A stretch of 64,000 nucleotides of DNA from Terfezia claveryi (taxonomy: Eukaryota > Ascomycota > Pezizomycetes > Pezizales > Pezizaceae), in contig WHUX01000003.1 of the NCBI GenBank assembly GCA_015179025.1, forward strand, positions 558,001-622,000. The letters run 5' to 3'. This document shows, piece by piece, positions 1-11,113 of this stretch; position 1 is the first letter of the stretch, and each line of letters opens with the position of its first letter. The notes beneath the pieces are model-generated. The model ran no database searches. It was not told the DNA's origin and saw nothing but the letters and a program-made list of their open reading frames with translations. The translations under genes were made by a program, and so were the position numbers.

Positions 1-212
1 GGTATCCGAATGAGTGGGGCGTCGTCAGCATACATACCTATCAAGGCGTCTTCCCTGTCTTCTCCGAAAGAACTGCGGGCAATATCCACGACATTCGGGA
101 GGGAACACAGGCCTAGGACACACAATGATTCAAATGCTCCCGGAACGGGCAGAAGCGACATCGCCAGCAACTATTCAGAGTGGGGGTAGGGATAACTCCC
201 GCATCACCCAGT

Positions 213-591
213 TTACCGCTGTTCGGCTCCACTACGGAGCGGGAGTACGGATCTATCCACCAGCATGCTACCAGTCAAACCGTCTATGCCAATTAAACCT
301 AAACGCCCAGGTGCCAAAGTGCAGTCACTCACCACAGCCAGCAAACACCAAAAAGGTCTGGAACTCTGAAGGCCCCAGATCCCCCACAACTGCGAAATCG
401 GAGGCGACACAGGAATCAGTTACGATGGGATCAGAGTTACATCCCTCAGCAGTCTGGCACCCGCAGTATTTACACGCTTTAAAGGAATTCAAAGGCTTTT
501 GTACAGCAAAGCACATCGGAGTGCTATCACGCAAACAACACCACTCCCCGGCCCCGCAGATGTCTCCATAACAAGCGTCAACACCACCCAC
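213..591 (-). CDS. Possible small cysteine-rich protein (uncertain, partial)
   Basis: A reverse-strand frame from about 591 to 325 is rich in cysteine (CYGDIC, EWCC, CKYCGC), as in secreted fungal cysteine-rich proteins. A strong donor GTGAGT directly follows the last cysteine-rich stretch (near 333), and an acceptor at about 265 would continue the frame into another cysteine-rich segment. No ATG with a signal peptide is visible upstream, since the frame is closed by a TGA near 614. It could therefore be an internal exon, a decayed gene or chance. I do not recognise a family. Confidence 0.2.
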
Positions 592-853
592 CCAAGAGGG
601 CGTTCAGAACATCAGAATGGAATAGAATGCACTCCCCACTTTCACCTGGCTCCTGACCAACCAGAGCCCACAGAACTCCTGGCTATAGGTACCCCATTTG
701 GATCGGTTGAGAACGGGGATAATTGGAATACGGTGGATGCCTTTTTCAGCTACCTGTACTCTCACCTCGCTGGTAGAAGCAGCGGGGTCTGTCTGATCAC
801 CCAGAAAAAAACCGAGATCTAATTGTCTTTCAGTTCCGCTTTATGTACATCAT

Positions 854-983
854 TCATTCGGATTTGTTCTATGTATCTATCTCGCGCGGGTCTGGCAGAT
901 TAGCTTGCCTCTCCCCTGAATCCACCGGGTTTCCGTGTGGCTCCTCATAGCCCCCCTAATGGGGCTGCATAGGAGTATTAAGT

Positions 984-1016
<33 letters not shown>
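854..1016 (+). mobile_element. SINE-like A-tailed retroposon, copy 1 (full length)
   Basis: About 163 bp ending in a run of about 30 A. It is flanked by a perfect 13-bp direct repeat, TTATGTACATCAT, at 841-853 and 1017-1029, which is the signature of target-primed retroposition. The body shares the family core: CCTGAATCCACC, then GGCTC, then a CCCC...GGGG hairpin region. TGGCAGATTAG at 893-903 matches the pol III A-box consensus TRGYNNANNNG. There is no coding capacity. Confidence 0.75.
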
Positions 1017-1018
<2 letters not shown>

Positions 1019-1338
1019 ATGTACATCATGTCACTGCGAGATTTTTACGCCCGTGGCTTTCCACGTTTCAGCCCATTCAGCCCATACTTTACTCTCCTCG
1101 TACATGTATATTCTAGGGCATCAATGCCCGGCCGTCGTCAGTTTTACCCAAAATCGCTAATTTTGAAAAAGGATATACAAAATCAAAGGAAGTTCTATCT
1201 CTGGAATTATTACAAGACTGGCTAATACTCTAATATCCTAAGAAATCTGACCAACAGAACCAGTTCTGCATAGTGTAAGAAGTTCAGGATGTGGTTGCAG
1301 TGGTTGTCAAGTACCATCTCATAACAGATTTGTATTGC

Positions 1339-1440
1339 TTTTGTTTTTTATTAAATAGTCAGTAGTCACATGCGGCCCCGACGTGGGGCCATGGCGAGCC
1401 ATGGGTGGATTCATGTACCCATTCATTCGCCATCTTGCAG
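1339..1440 (-). mobile_element. SINE-like retroposon, copy 2
   Basis: Read on the reverse strand it carries TGAATCCACCC, a GC-rich hairpin (GGCCCCACGTCGGGGCC), GCATGTGACTACTGA and then an A-rich tail at the low-coordinate end. Diverged from copy 1. No clear target-site duplication. Confidence 0.5.
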
Positions 1441-2587
1441 CAGCTCTGGCCGCTATCGCAGTGGAGGAAGAGGGATATTAGGTGAGGTATGAATTCAGGG
1501 ATTTTAACGAATTTTCCCAACGGAGTCGTTTTGGTGGAAATCCGACACTAATGAGCATGCAGCTATACATACATAGATAAAAGGCAGGGAACGGCCCATG
1601 GTTGGATAATCCAGCTGAGTAGCACTCGGGAATGGGCTTCCCGCCCAATGAACTAGTTAGTTTGAAGACAAAGCCAAAAAAAAAGAATATCGGGAAGATG
1701 GCATTGCCTTCTATACGACGCCTTGGGTACCTGATTAGCGCTCCAAGACCTTCGAGTCCCTCTAATCCAGTCTGACAGTGGACCTTCTGTATATGGTGAA
1801 ATGAGAGTGGTCACGACATCGATGAATGTAGACGACGAAAGTAAAAAGAGAAGCAGGAATAGGCGAAGACAAGCACCACCCAGAATAACCCAAAGAGAAA
1901 ACTATGTACAGCAGGTGGTACCCAGACGCCAATACCTATCAGAAGTGACAGGCATAGTGGGGAAGGAGTCAGGCGGGATATTAGCAGGGAAGAAAAGTCG
2001 CGGGGGGGGGCATCCGGAAATCAACAGACGAAGAGAGAGGACGGAAGAAAATATAAGCGTCGGCTATAGCAAGGTCAACCGTAGGGACAACTACACACAA
2101 CCTTTAGTGACAACATTACCTAGAGGAAGTGAATCAACCAATATTTCTGAGCAATAGGAGCCTTCAATGGGCTGGGGCAGCGGTGTTACCGGGACATTAT
2201 CGGAGCACATCAGATGCGTTTGCATTAGCCAGTTAGCATTGATAATGTAGCTTAGGGTGGCATATGGGCGGTGGTCATTAAGACCCTACTGGTGCAAACA
2301 ACCCTGGCTACTAAGTGGCTAGATCATCATCATTATCAGATAGATCAATGATGAGACACACAACGAGCATACATACACATTTCGATTGCATTCTTACTCC
2401 GCATGCTGCCCTCGCATCCTTCTAAGACAGATCCGTTTTGATCTTGTGTTTGGTTTGAGCTTACAGGGCTGCGACACAATAGAAGCGGTAATGAACGACC
2501 AATATTTCGTATTCTGCGGTCATCGAGGGCCACGATAGTGTGCTCACTAAGTGTTATAAGAAAGCACATACAACAATATCATGGGGA
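1441..2587. other. Intergenic, no supported gene
   Basis: One 118-codon frame (1801-2157) is highly charged and low in complexity, with no recognisable domain. Nothing else of note. Confidence 0.5.
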
Positions 2588-2680
2588 CCTCTCAGATTAA
2601 CTTGTCTTGTCCTGAATCCACCCGGGTTTCTGGGTAGCTCATCATGGCCTCCCTACCGCGGCCGCCTACATGTAGGCTCC
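2588..2680 (+). mobile_element. SINE-like retroposon, copy 3 (3' truncated)
   Basis: Contains the family core: CAGATTAACTTG, CCTGAATCCACCCGGG, GTAGCTCATCATGGCC. It then diverges after CCCTACCGCGGCC without an A tail. Confidence 0.55.
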
Positions 2681-4055
2681 AAAGAAATTTACGCAAGAGA
2701 CATATGCTCTATGCCACTGTTGGAGAATATTTGGGGTTGTATATGACTTTCTATTATCTTTGCCAACTTGGTTCAACTCAAAATGTTAGATGTGTAGGCA
2801 ACTAGTTCAGGGTAAATCACTGAGTACAAGCGCTATACCTAAACCGAAAAAAGAACTGGCATTATGTCATTTAAGAACTAGGTATTCTTAAAGCATAAGG
2901 TAAGTGGTAACTATGAAGTCAGGTACCTAACTATACTGAACCTCTGGGTAGAGAGGTGTTTTTGAGGGGTGGGGTTGCGTGCTAGCTTGGGAATCGTAAA
3001 AGCATTTGTAGTAGATATACTATGAACAAGTATACTCCACTCAGACATCCAATTCTATAACAATTACACAAAATTCATCCCCTGTGGTTATGGGATGAAT
3101 TATGTCACTCAGCGAATACCTAACTTCCTTAACCCTGCATGAATTTCTGCTACGCACCATATGTTATCTGCTACTGCTACATAGCACAGTGTTAGGGTAA
3201 CTACAGGCGCGCACGATAGGTATTGTATACCTAGCAGCTACAACAGAGATCTACGACGAAACTCTATGCAGGAAATTCTTGGAAGAGAGACGACCTCTAT
3301 ATTGACCTGATGTGCTTATGATAAAGTAATTAAATATATATCTAGAGAAGCAGGATACATATGCTATGTATACATGAATGGAACCTCGCAATCTGGAGCC
3401 CACATAATATATGGCGTGACATGATGTGGAGAGTGGAGACCCGAGGTGGATCATCTCGGTTATGGCGGTAGAATGATATGCTACATTCTGACAAGAAGTG
3501 CAGATTGTTATTCAGCAAAATTCGCGGGGTGCCGATAACTTAAAGTAAAAAGAAATGGAGGTCACGTCAATCACGGGATAAGAATATGTTTGGCGCTAAC
3601 CGTGATGCTATCTATGATCTTGCGATTTTGGATGGGAGTGAAGAAGGTTTTTTGGGGAAGCGGTGTATGTAGGTAAGGAATTCGATGAGTTCGCTGATAT
3701 TATTACCTACCAAGTGGCCATTGAGATAGTAAATACAATATCTATTAGAGAGGTTTTGCAGTCCTAAGAATATCTCCATCTTATCTCTCCTTAGTAATCA
3801 CCAACACGCAACAACCATGGCGGATAACATGATTCAATCCCTAAGTGGCGGGACCAGTAGTCACGGGATGAACCCACGTCAATGGCTATTAATTTCACTC
3901 GGATTGATCGTAAGTAGAGACAAGAAGTGGTTATAACAGAGATATAACATAAGAAGGGGCGCACAAAACTCCTTATATCACCACTACCTCCAAGGCTCTG
4001 TTCCCTCACCTCCGGACAGTCGAAAGTGATGTGTTTACCATTCTTGGTGTGGGTC
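2681..4055. other. Intergenic, no supported gene
   Basis: AT-rich, with no frame showing protein-like composition. It contains a perfect 10-bp-stem hairpin at 3072-3101 (AATTCATCCC / GGGATGAATT) of unknown role. Confidence 0.5.
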
Positions 4056-4298
4056 TCAGGTACTGGTATCGATTTTGTTTATGTAGTGTAGCCAGTACTT
4101 TTGGGGTCCTCGGTCCATCCGCATCCATGTGTATGCTAAAACCACCCCATGCGATGAGGCATAATGCAGGGGCGTCCAGCCATCTTTATCTGGTGGTGAA
4201 ATATTAGCTCCCTCATCCATAAGCAGCTGGGTAACTGCCTGGTGTCCTTCCTTGCGCGCACAGTGAAGGGGCGTCCTACCATGTTTATCAGCGGACAA
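4056..4298 (-). pseudogene. Ankyrin-repeat gene fragment
   Basis: The translation shows two canonical ankyrin repeats: DKHGRTPLHCARKEGHQA... followed by DKDGWTPLHYASSHG. The frame is disrupted on both sides and there is no complete gene. These repeats use the standard TPLH motif, so they are not derived from the atypical TALVAA repeats of the large protein at 43-48 kb. Likely a relic of another ankyrin gene, which are numerous in filamentous fungi. Confidence 0.55.
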
Positions 4299-4336
4299 GG
4301 TATTATTCTGGCGTCAATATCAAGTTCCTCTGGACA

Positions 4337-4705
4337 TTGATCGTACTCAGGAAGTTGAGGACGAATCCTGACTGCATTCGAGTTGCATACCCAGGTCTCT
4401 ACCCTCAATTCATTCACCCACCTACTGAAACTATTGAAGATCCAGTCAGCGATATTGAGAATGGAATCCTGGAAACCTATCTTCCTAATGAAGCCGATGA
4501 GGTAGAACTCAAAATTCCATTTGCGATACCTCCTCTGGTCACACCCCATGAAGCTCTCGTACATATTGAAGCATTACCCCGCTTCTCACGTCGAGCAGAA
4601 CCCACTGCTAATGTTTATGAGCTATAAGAGGTCGTAAAGCATGAGAAAAAGCGCATTGAGACTCTGGAATCTCAACTCAGGCGTCAGCATATTCCATATT
4701 TTCCT
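4337..4705 (+). CDS. Unidentified ORF fragment
   Basis: A 96-codon frame with acidic, proline-rich protein-like composition. It stops at 4627, but the same frame continues past the TAA with a basic coiled-coil-like segment (KHEKKRIETLESQLRRQ). This could be the C-terminal tail of a transposase, since many fungal pogo-type proteins end in such a segment, but I cannot assign it. The in-frame stop suggests decay. Confidence 0.25.
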
Positions 4706-5027
4706 ATTTTCTCGATGTAAGAATATATTGGTTACAAGCATAACCCCTAACGTAGATATGGACATAAGCAATGCTTTGTATTACCCGAGCTAGAATACAA
4801 GACGTGAATACAGCGAGTAATTATACATCAAGTTGCGAGCGGAATGTCCACATGTCGGCACCTTATTTTCGTTGACGTCCGCAACCTTATTCTCTTGTTG
4901 ACGTCGCAACCTTATTCTCGCGCCGTGACAGTATCCCCCTCTTAAAGCCGAAGTCCCTTGAGGCCTAGTCATTGTCTTCTGGTAGGGGTCCTGGCTTGGT
5001 TGGATATCGAGCGTGAAAGTCATCGAT

Positions 5028-5165
5028 GTCGACCTTATTCCCATTGATCTCATTAACATTAACGCTGACATCGGCAACCTCATTAACGTCGACGTCGACA
5101 ACCTTATTCTCGTTGATCTTATTAACATTAACGCGGACGTCGGCAATCTCATTAACGTCGACTCC
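5028..5165. repeat. Short minisatellite, ~60-69-bp units
   Basis: Two to three imperfect tandem units share CTTATTC...GTTGATCT.ATTAACATTAACGC..AC.TCGGCAA.CTCATTAAC GTCGAC. Related sequence (GTTGACGTC.GCAACCTTATTCTC) recurs just upstream at 4868-4920. Read on the minus strand it encodes an NEVADVNVNE-like repeat, but there is no gene around it. Confidence 0.5.
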
Positions 5166-5459
5166 GAAGGTTCGGTCTCGTGAGCCATTCGGGAGGGGTT
5201 TGCGGAGGTTGCAAGTCAACTACGTCAATCCCCCTAGGTGCAACAAGCTACATAAGTACTAGTAGACTATGTACCTACCGGTATTCGACATGCGGTTGGA
5301 CTCTCCTCATATCCCGACAGCAGCATTTACGTAGGGACTAAGTCAGCCCTCAGTGTTTGGTTATATCCTTCCGAGGCAAATGCTCGAAATTATCATGTCT
5401 AGCCACTATCACAACCGAACAGGCACAAGGTGTGTAGACCGAGGTACACTTTTTGATGC

Positions 5460-5938
5460 TATCCCATGGCCGGTCCACAGGGGTCGATTTTTAGACAGCC
5501 CCCGGCAATATAAACTTGGCATGCAAATTACGCGGCATATGGCCGCAGCCGGACGGACACTGCTCAATCTATGAAATATGGAAAAACCTCCGAATCTGCT
5601 GAAAGCGCTTCATTGAGATTAGGATGTTCGAATGGAGTATAAGCGAGTTGTGCGTCGTCCGTATTAAGCTGTGCGTCCATTGCGATATTGTAGGCTCTGA
5701 AATGTCGCTTGTACTTGATTTCTTACACAGCTTGAAGCCGCTCTCGAAGGGCTTGGGGCCACATATGGCACGAGAGGCCACATAGACCTTTTGACCGACG
5801 TTGAGCCAAACTCCTGCTCTTTACTTCAAATGGTATGCCTTAAACCTGATCAGTGCCCCATGTTGTCGCCATGCACTGAGCTCTTGGTATTGTCGGGGGC
5901 TGTCTAAAAATCGACCCCTGTGGACCGGCCATGGGATA
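5460..5938. mobile_element. Foldback element with 51-bp inverted termini
   Basis: The 51 bases starting TATCCCATGGCCGGTCCACA at 5460 recur in reverse complement at 5888-5938 with a single mismatch. The arms are 378 bp apart. The interior holds a reverse-strand transposase-like fragment. No target-site duplication is obvious. Best read as a non-autonomous DNA transposon or the footprint of an inverted duplication. Confidence 0.6.
5569..5825 (-). pseudogene. Possible piggyBac-type transposase fragment
   Basis: About 80 residues of open frame end MKRFQQIRRFFHIS, which resembles the conserved RFEQIxRxFHxSD segment of the DDE_Tnp_1_7 (piggyBac-like) N-terminal region. The catalytic domain is absent. 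It sits inside the 5460-5938 foldback. Assignment is from motif memory only. Confidence 0.35.
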
Positions 5939-5961
5939 CTATTGGTAGAGATCTTGTGGTA

Positions 5962-6076
5962 GCGCAAAAACTCAGAAATAAGACCCCTGCTCAAACTAAT
6001 GCCGGTTGCTAAATCTCTATGGTTTTCTAGTTCATTCTATTATGCTTTGTAGGGGTCTGATTCCTGAGTTTTTTGC
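5962..6076. repeat. Second foldback with ~28-bp arms
   Basis: GCGCAAAAACTCAGAAATAA near 5962 pairs with the reverse complement at 6048-6076 (reads TGCAAAAAACTCAGGAATCA on the other strand, continuing GACCCCT in both). The loop is about 57 bp. Consistent with a tiny MITE or paired transposon ends. Confidence 0.45.
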
Positions 6077-6328
6077 ATGAATTCAGGGTTCCGGAACGAT
6101 GACAAACAATGCGAACAATGGTAATGTACGGTTCGTCATCACATTTTGCTTTCCATCAGTAGCAGCCTAGACCCTTAAGCGCAGTCTGATTCCACAGAAG
6201 TACGGTATATATATTTGAATTCCTGCATCACATTGTTTCCCAGATACCTCGAGTAAAGCTCTCAAGCCCTTCCCTTGTTTTATAATTAATTTACCTACGC
6301 AGAACTGACAGAATGCAAACAGCAAAAC

Positions 6329-6811
6329 ATGGTCGTTGTCGCAATTCAATCGAGCTACTTCCGCGGGAAGTATGTCACTTTAGATGCTTCGGGGCTTACC
6401 GGATTCGCACAAGCTGGCGCTGGCACAGCTGGAATTTCATTGTTCGTCGGCCCTAATGAGACGTACCGGCTCATTAATAATGCCGATGGCACAGTTTCTT
6501 TCGCCTGCACTGCGTTCACGAATGTCTATCTCAGTGCGGATGGTCGAGGTGTTGCTACACCTTCCACTTCTGCCGGAGGTATTGTCAACGCTCAGTTTGG
6601 CCTTGGGTTATCGGAGAAGTTCTTTATTCGGAGGCCAGAAAATGCTGGCAAAACATACAATGGGATTGTCGGTCTCGAGTTGGCGGCCTTTCCTGGCAGG
6701 TTTTTGAGATTAGAGGGTGGCAGCAATGTGCTCAACATCCAGGGTGTGATGGGCCGCCTTGAGACGTTTGAGATCATGGTTGTTGGGGCATTCCAGAGCA
6801 CTGTGGTTTAG
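6329..6811 (+). CDS. Beta-trefoil (fascin-/lectin-like) protein
   Basis: An intronless 160-residue protein. It opens with VAIQSSYFRGKYVTLDASG and carries further GxxLS/FLRLEGG-type strands (TNVYLSADGRG near residue 69; GRFLRLEGG near 123). This spacing of F/Y-L-x-A/E-G repeats is typical of beta-trefoil domains of the fascin or fungal lectin type. There is no signal peptide and no membrane segment, so it is probably cytoplasmic, as fungal beta-trefoil lectins usually are. The start was chosen as the first ATG after an A-rich leader (GCAAAACATGG). A carbohydrate- or actin-binding role is inference from the fold only. Confidence 0.6.
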   Translation: MVVVAIQSSYFRGKYVTLDASGLTGFAQAGAGTAGISLFVGPNETYRLINNADGTVSFACTAFTNVYLSADGRGVATPSTSAGGIVNAQFGLGLSEKFFIRRPENAGKTYNGIVGLELAAFPGRFLRLEGGSNVLNIQGVMGRLETFEIMVVGAFQSTVV

Positions 6812-7902
6812 GCAACTGCTAGGTACTCATTCGGGGTCATGAGGAATTGGAGCGAGAGAGTAGAGAGCCGAGGTGTCCTGTGAGACACACGAGTTGGTAT
6901 TTGTAGGGTTATTCAGAAAGCAAACTCATACAGGTAGTGGTTCAAAGTGGGATTCTTCAACTTCAATTAAATCCACATTGCAGGTTTACTCTGCAAGTCT
7001 ACCTCCGCATTTCACTTGTGGTCATGACGGGTCCACGATGGTTCCTCCTTTGGAAAATATCTTTAACCCGAGAACTACTACCTAAGCTAGCAACAGCAGC
7101 ATCTTAGGAAGCAGTTTTCGGGTTAAAGAGGTTAGTTTTTGATATGGAATATTGAGATATTTCAATAACCAAAGAGAATAGCAGAAATAATTAATAGCGA
7201 AGGTATGAACGATTATATGTAATGGGCAGATCAGAGCCATTGAAAATGACAGTTAAAATAGGCAGCTATATTACATATCTCAGAGCAAGCTTAATATGAG
7301 TTACCTGGAACGAGCTTATAATTAGGCTGCTCAAAATTAGAGCTTATATGAGCTACTTGGAATGAGACCTAATATGTATAATTCAGCGATCAGATCAATT
7401 GATGGTTCAGGCAGTACACAATCTGGAAATAGCCCTAAATCTAGTTACGATTATTGGATTATCATAAACTAACATTTACTGTAATCAGATAGTTCACACA
7501 AATAGATATTTAAAGATATAACTTCTGACTGTTTGTATTTGAGTTGTAGTGCTAGTGTAATCTAATCTATATTACCTCACTACCTAATATAAATTATTTG
7601 CATGCTCTCTATTCCAAATACCGTTCACACTTTTTTCTTCACCTAGTTGTACTCAATAGAAATTTATAATTAAGTATAGTTCCATAAAGATAAAGATTTA
7701 GAATATAAATACTTCTTAATTTTTCCTGATTCTAAATTTCCCTTTGACTTGTAGTAGTGTAACAAAAAAGCTAAACAACTTTTGGTTCTCTAATCAAATA
7801 TATTACACTCACCTCATATGAGTTGGCTAATGGCCACTTATACCATAAAGCTATTGGTAACTATCTATAATAGTAAGTCTCTTATAAGTATTCCGTACTG
7901 GC
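6812..7902. other. AT-rich intergenic with one strong hairpin
   Basis: An imperfect hairpin (24 of 27 paired) at about 7058-7130 begins TCTTTAACCCGAGAACTAC and closes with its reverse complement. From 7130 to 7870 the DNA is very AT-rich with short local repeats (GAGCTTATATGAGC.ACTTGGAA) and no coding signal, resembling decayed repeat DNA. Confidence 0.5.
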
Positions 7903-8995
7903 CTCGAGAACGATTTCTTGTCGGTGGCCTAGGCCCCTTGGGAGAACACGAGAGCACATAATTACCCAAGTAAGTAAAATTGATATATAGTAGATACAAC
8001 ATGGAATAAAGTGTACAATGGAATATAAAGTGAGAGTAAAGTACGAAATGAAATATCCAATCTCACTTCGTACTTTAAGCAGAAGGGCCAGCAACATGTA
8101 TTATATCCTTCTTAGAGGATTCTGACTAGGACAAACTCATTTAGTATATATGAGATGGTAGGATGACATCAGATAGTATATTCTCGGCTCAAATACAAAC
8201 GGGAACAGTAGTGGATTTGATATTTGCCTTTACATTTACATGTAGTTTCAGGCTGAGACAATTGTACTTAAGGAAGCAGCCTCTTTTAATGATGTGTGAT
8301 TTGCATAATATGCGGATATTGTTTGCAATTGACCCAAATCAGGATGTCTAAAATTTGGCGGGAGCTGCTGTAGTTCACGGGTTGGATAATAGCTGTTCAG
8401 TATGCCATGGAGAGTTAACAGCTGATATCGATCGGGATGAGGTTTAAGGTAATCTTGCACAACTGCCTATGTGCATTAATTGGATGTCTGTCAATTCTAG
8501 GAATGTAAAGTGATACCAGGTCACCAACATCAAAGTGTATAATATCTTGCGATTTGCTGTATTTCATGCTCATATGAGCATGAGCTTTTGAAATATGTTT
8601 TGAATGGCGAGCTTTTTTTGTTTTTTTTTCAGATTCACTTACCTTGATCCACCCGGAAGCCCGGGTGGCTCAAATAGGTCTCCCCTACTGGGATCGAATA
8701 TGAGTAATGAGAGTATTTCAAAAAAAAAAAACGTTATGAGGCAAGCATTCCCTGTGTGGCGAGCTCACCATATGTCGCAAGCATCTTGAGTAGTAAGCAT
8801 AGATACTGCCAGTGGTTAGCACGTCTGAGGCCTCTTGTGCCAGGTACTGACACTTGCATATTGACAATTTAAGCACTCAGCGGACAGACCATATGCCTAG
8901 TTCAGGGTAATGAGCTCAACGGATAGCCACACTATAGGAGTTATCAAGATACCGTAAACCTCAATTTTCTCATACTCTCGGCTGGCCCGGAACAT
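7903..8995 (+). repeat. Dispersed element E, copy 1
   Basis: Aligns by eye along most of its length with 14890-16722. Landmarks are CAAGTAAGTAAAAT, GCAGAAGGGCCAGCAACATG, TGTCAATTCTAGGAAT, GGCGAGCTCACCA, TCTGAGGCCTCTTGTGCCAGGTA, CCGTAAACCTCA and GGCTGGCCCGGAACAT. It lacks the 620-bp MITE found in copy 2 and so shows the empty site AAGATACCGT at 8948. No transposase is visible. It contains a SINE-like insertion at 8628-8731. Confidence 0.65.
8628..8731 (+). mobile_element. SINE-like retroposon, copy 4 (inside element E copy 1)
   Basis: Family core GATTCACTTACCTTGATCC, GGGTGGCTC, CCCCTACTGGGATCGAATATG, AGTAATGAGAGTATTTC and an A12 tail. It lies at the position homologous to copy 9 in the second element E, and the same flank (GTTATG.GGCA) follows the tail, so both descend from one insertion. 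Confidence 0.65.
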
Positions 8996-9889
8996 CTATT
9001 GAATCTAGCTATACCCCTGGAGCGTATCTAAACCGATGTGTTGATATATAAGAGTTACACTACCTAACGATAATTATTGGATCTTATATATCAAAGGTTA
9101 CTGCCATTGCAATTGCTATATATTACTGAATAATTGGAAATTATCAGAGTACCTAAATTATCTAACGTGATAATGGAAAGGAATGTAAATAGCTCCTACA
9201 GAGGGAGGACTGCAATGTACGCATCTTAGTTCCACGAGTACCAACTACTATTTCTACTAGCTCTACACTAGTAACCAATATCTCAGATTCAGATTCCAAT
9301 ACTACTCAAGGGCGCAAACAGCGATCCTCATGCCTGTCTGCTTCTGAAGGATTTCTCACACCATCAGATCTACTCGCTCTACACCAATTACACCTCAATC
9401 TTATCAAACTTCAGAAGATACTTTGAATGCTATTATTGTTCGTAAACGACAGGTTTACTAGTGGGTGATCTAAAATTGTGATCGTGGGCGATACCCTTCC
9501 CCTCAGGGCCCTCGGAAAGAACCCCTGGGGTTTCACGAAATCTAAAATGAAGTTGGTGGGGATTGGGAGAGCGTTTATACGCCAGACTATATCCTTGTTG
9601 TATACAGCAGAGTGCAATATTAGTTATTAAATGGCGGAGACTATCCCCATCAAGTCATAGAATATTCATTCCATTGGTGCTATATTAGCTCCACTTTTCC
9701 GTTTATCTCTTATAATAGCTTGTGATAGGAGTGAGCTTTTTTGAAATATCATCAGAGTTTAGGAACCGGAATCCCTCGGCGACTGCAATGCCTGGGCAAC
9801 AATTTCAGTCAAATCTTCTCGAAGCGTGTTTCTTGGACTTCCTTGCGCTTTGGCACGTTCCAGAATATATTCACCCTCAGGGATCTGCT
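8996..9889. other. Intergenic, no supported gene
   Basis: A few short frames only. The 9440-9600 segment is locally GC-richer but shows no recognisable protein. Confidence 0.45.
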
Positions 9890-10466
9890 TAAGTATAGAT
9901 TCCGATAGTTGGTGACAGCTATTTTTGGGATTATATCCTTAAGTCCCTAAGTGTTCTCTGTCAATCAGCATTCCAGGTATTTGTCTGAGTCGGAGAGAGC
10001 AATCTCAGCGACGCTGCAAGGCATTAGACGGCAACCAGGATATGTACGGCTTCGGAATTCGAATAATCGCAACATACCTCTAGGGAGTGATGGTGTTATT
10101 TGGGGAGGTATACACGCGGAGGCTAAGTATGCTGCGACTCTTGCTTCCATGAATTTACGGTAGACCGATATGGGCTTTAATCAGCACTTGGGGGTCTTCA
10201 AGGAGCCGGCGTATACCACATGGATTGATATTGACATGGTATGTGCGATGGGTGACCTAATTTCGTATATTAATCTAGTAAGCCCCGCGAAGCAATCGGA
10301 CCTCGACAGCGAATTCACAAGATTATGCTGTGGGTTACGATGTACGATTGGCAGCTCACCAGCCCGTATTAACCAGCTGCGTCCCATTAGCGTCGAATTT
10401 GTGTTCTTCCCAAATATAATAGTGCATTTACAACGTTTGTGGTGTGACATGTACGGCGGTAACTAG
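9890..10466 (+). pseudogene. Decayed copy of the 13.3-kb membrane-protein gene
   Basis: The DNA aligns with 13488-14020. Shared landmarks are AGATTCCGATGGTGGCTGGC-like, ATCAATCAGCAT, GATATGTACGGC.TCGG, TTTGGGGAGGTATACAC, GATTTCGTATATTAATCTA and ATTATGC.GTGGGTTAC. The frame is broken by frameshifts and stops; for example CTCCAG in the intact copy is CTCTAG here. Several differences are CA-to-TA or TG-to-TA, as repeat-induced point mutation would give, but ancestry is not polarised. It retains the GFGIRI remnant of the family motif. Confidence 0.7.
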
Positions 10467-10994
10467 GCTTTGCTCACAACTATGTATTATGCAATGACGC
10501 AGATGAAGCGGACCCACAATATTGATATTTCACTAGGCCCACTCGTAAAGAGCGTTGTATCCCTTTGACCCCCCTAGGTACTGTCAAATTCTACCGAAAA
10601 CTAATTGAGTCCGAGCAAATAGCCATTTTGTTCTACTTAAGGCTCCCCATCACCACTACGAGTTCAGGCGATGTATTGCCCATCCCACTTTGAAGCATTG
10701 GCTTTACTCCACAGCTTACACTATAGGCTAAGAAAATCCAGTTACACTTTTTTTATTTTATTTTAAAACTTAGTACTCGTATACACCATCCTTCGGGACA
10801 GATGGCGAGTCCACTAACACTCTCCTGGTTCTCGATTATATTATTTCAAATATATTGCCCTGCCTTATCCATGCCCGCAGAGCCAATTTCATATATCTGC
10901 CATTATCAGTATGCCCCCTTGATGTCATCCTGAATAGCCAATGATACCCTGCTACTTTTGGTCGCACTGGGTTACCCTGAGCTTGGGGTTGCCA

Positions 10995-11113
10995 CTTTTT
11001 TCTTTCCTTTTTTTTACAAAAAAAACTCATTACTCATATGCGGTCCCTTTAGGGGGACCATGAAGCCACTTGGAATTCCGAGTGGATTCAGAACAATACA
11101 AGTTAAGATGCCA
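10995..11113 (-). mobile_element. SINE-like retroposon, copy 5
   Basis: Reverse strand: GGCATCTTAACTTG, TTCTGAATCCAC, AAGTGGCTTCATGGTCCCCC, GGGACCGCATATGAGTAATG, AGTTTTTTTTG and an A/T-rich tail. It is the cleanest example of the 3' consensus (GGACCGCATATGAGTAATGA). Confidence 0.65.

Noticed and set aside
14..571. 185-codon plus-strand frame
   Set aside because: No domain, mixed composition; overlaps a more protein-like cysteine-rich reverse frame.
10741..10850. Possible further SINE copy with a T-rich run
   Set aside because: Only weak similarity (TACTCGTATAC...GGGACAGATGGCGAG); below what I can support.
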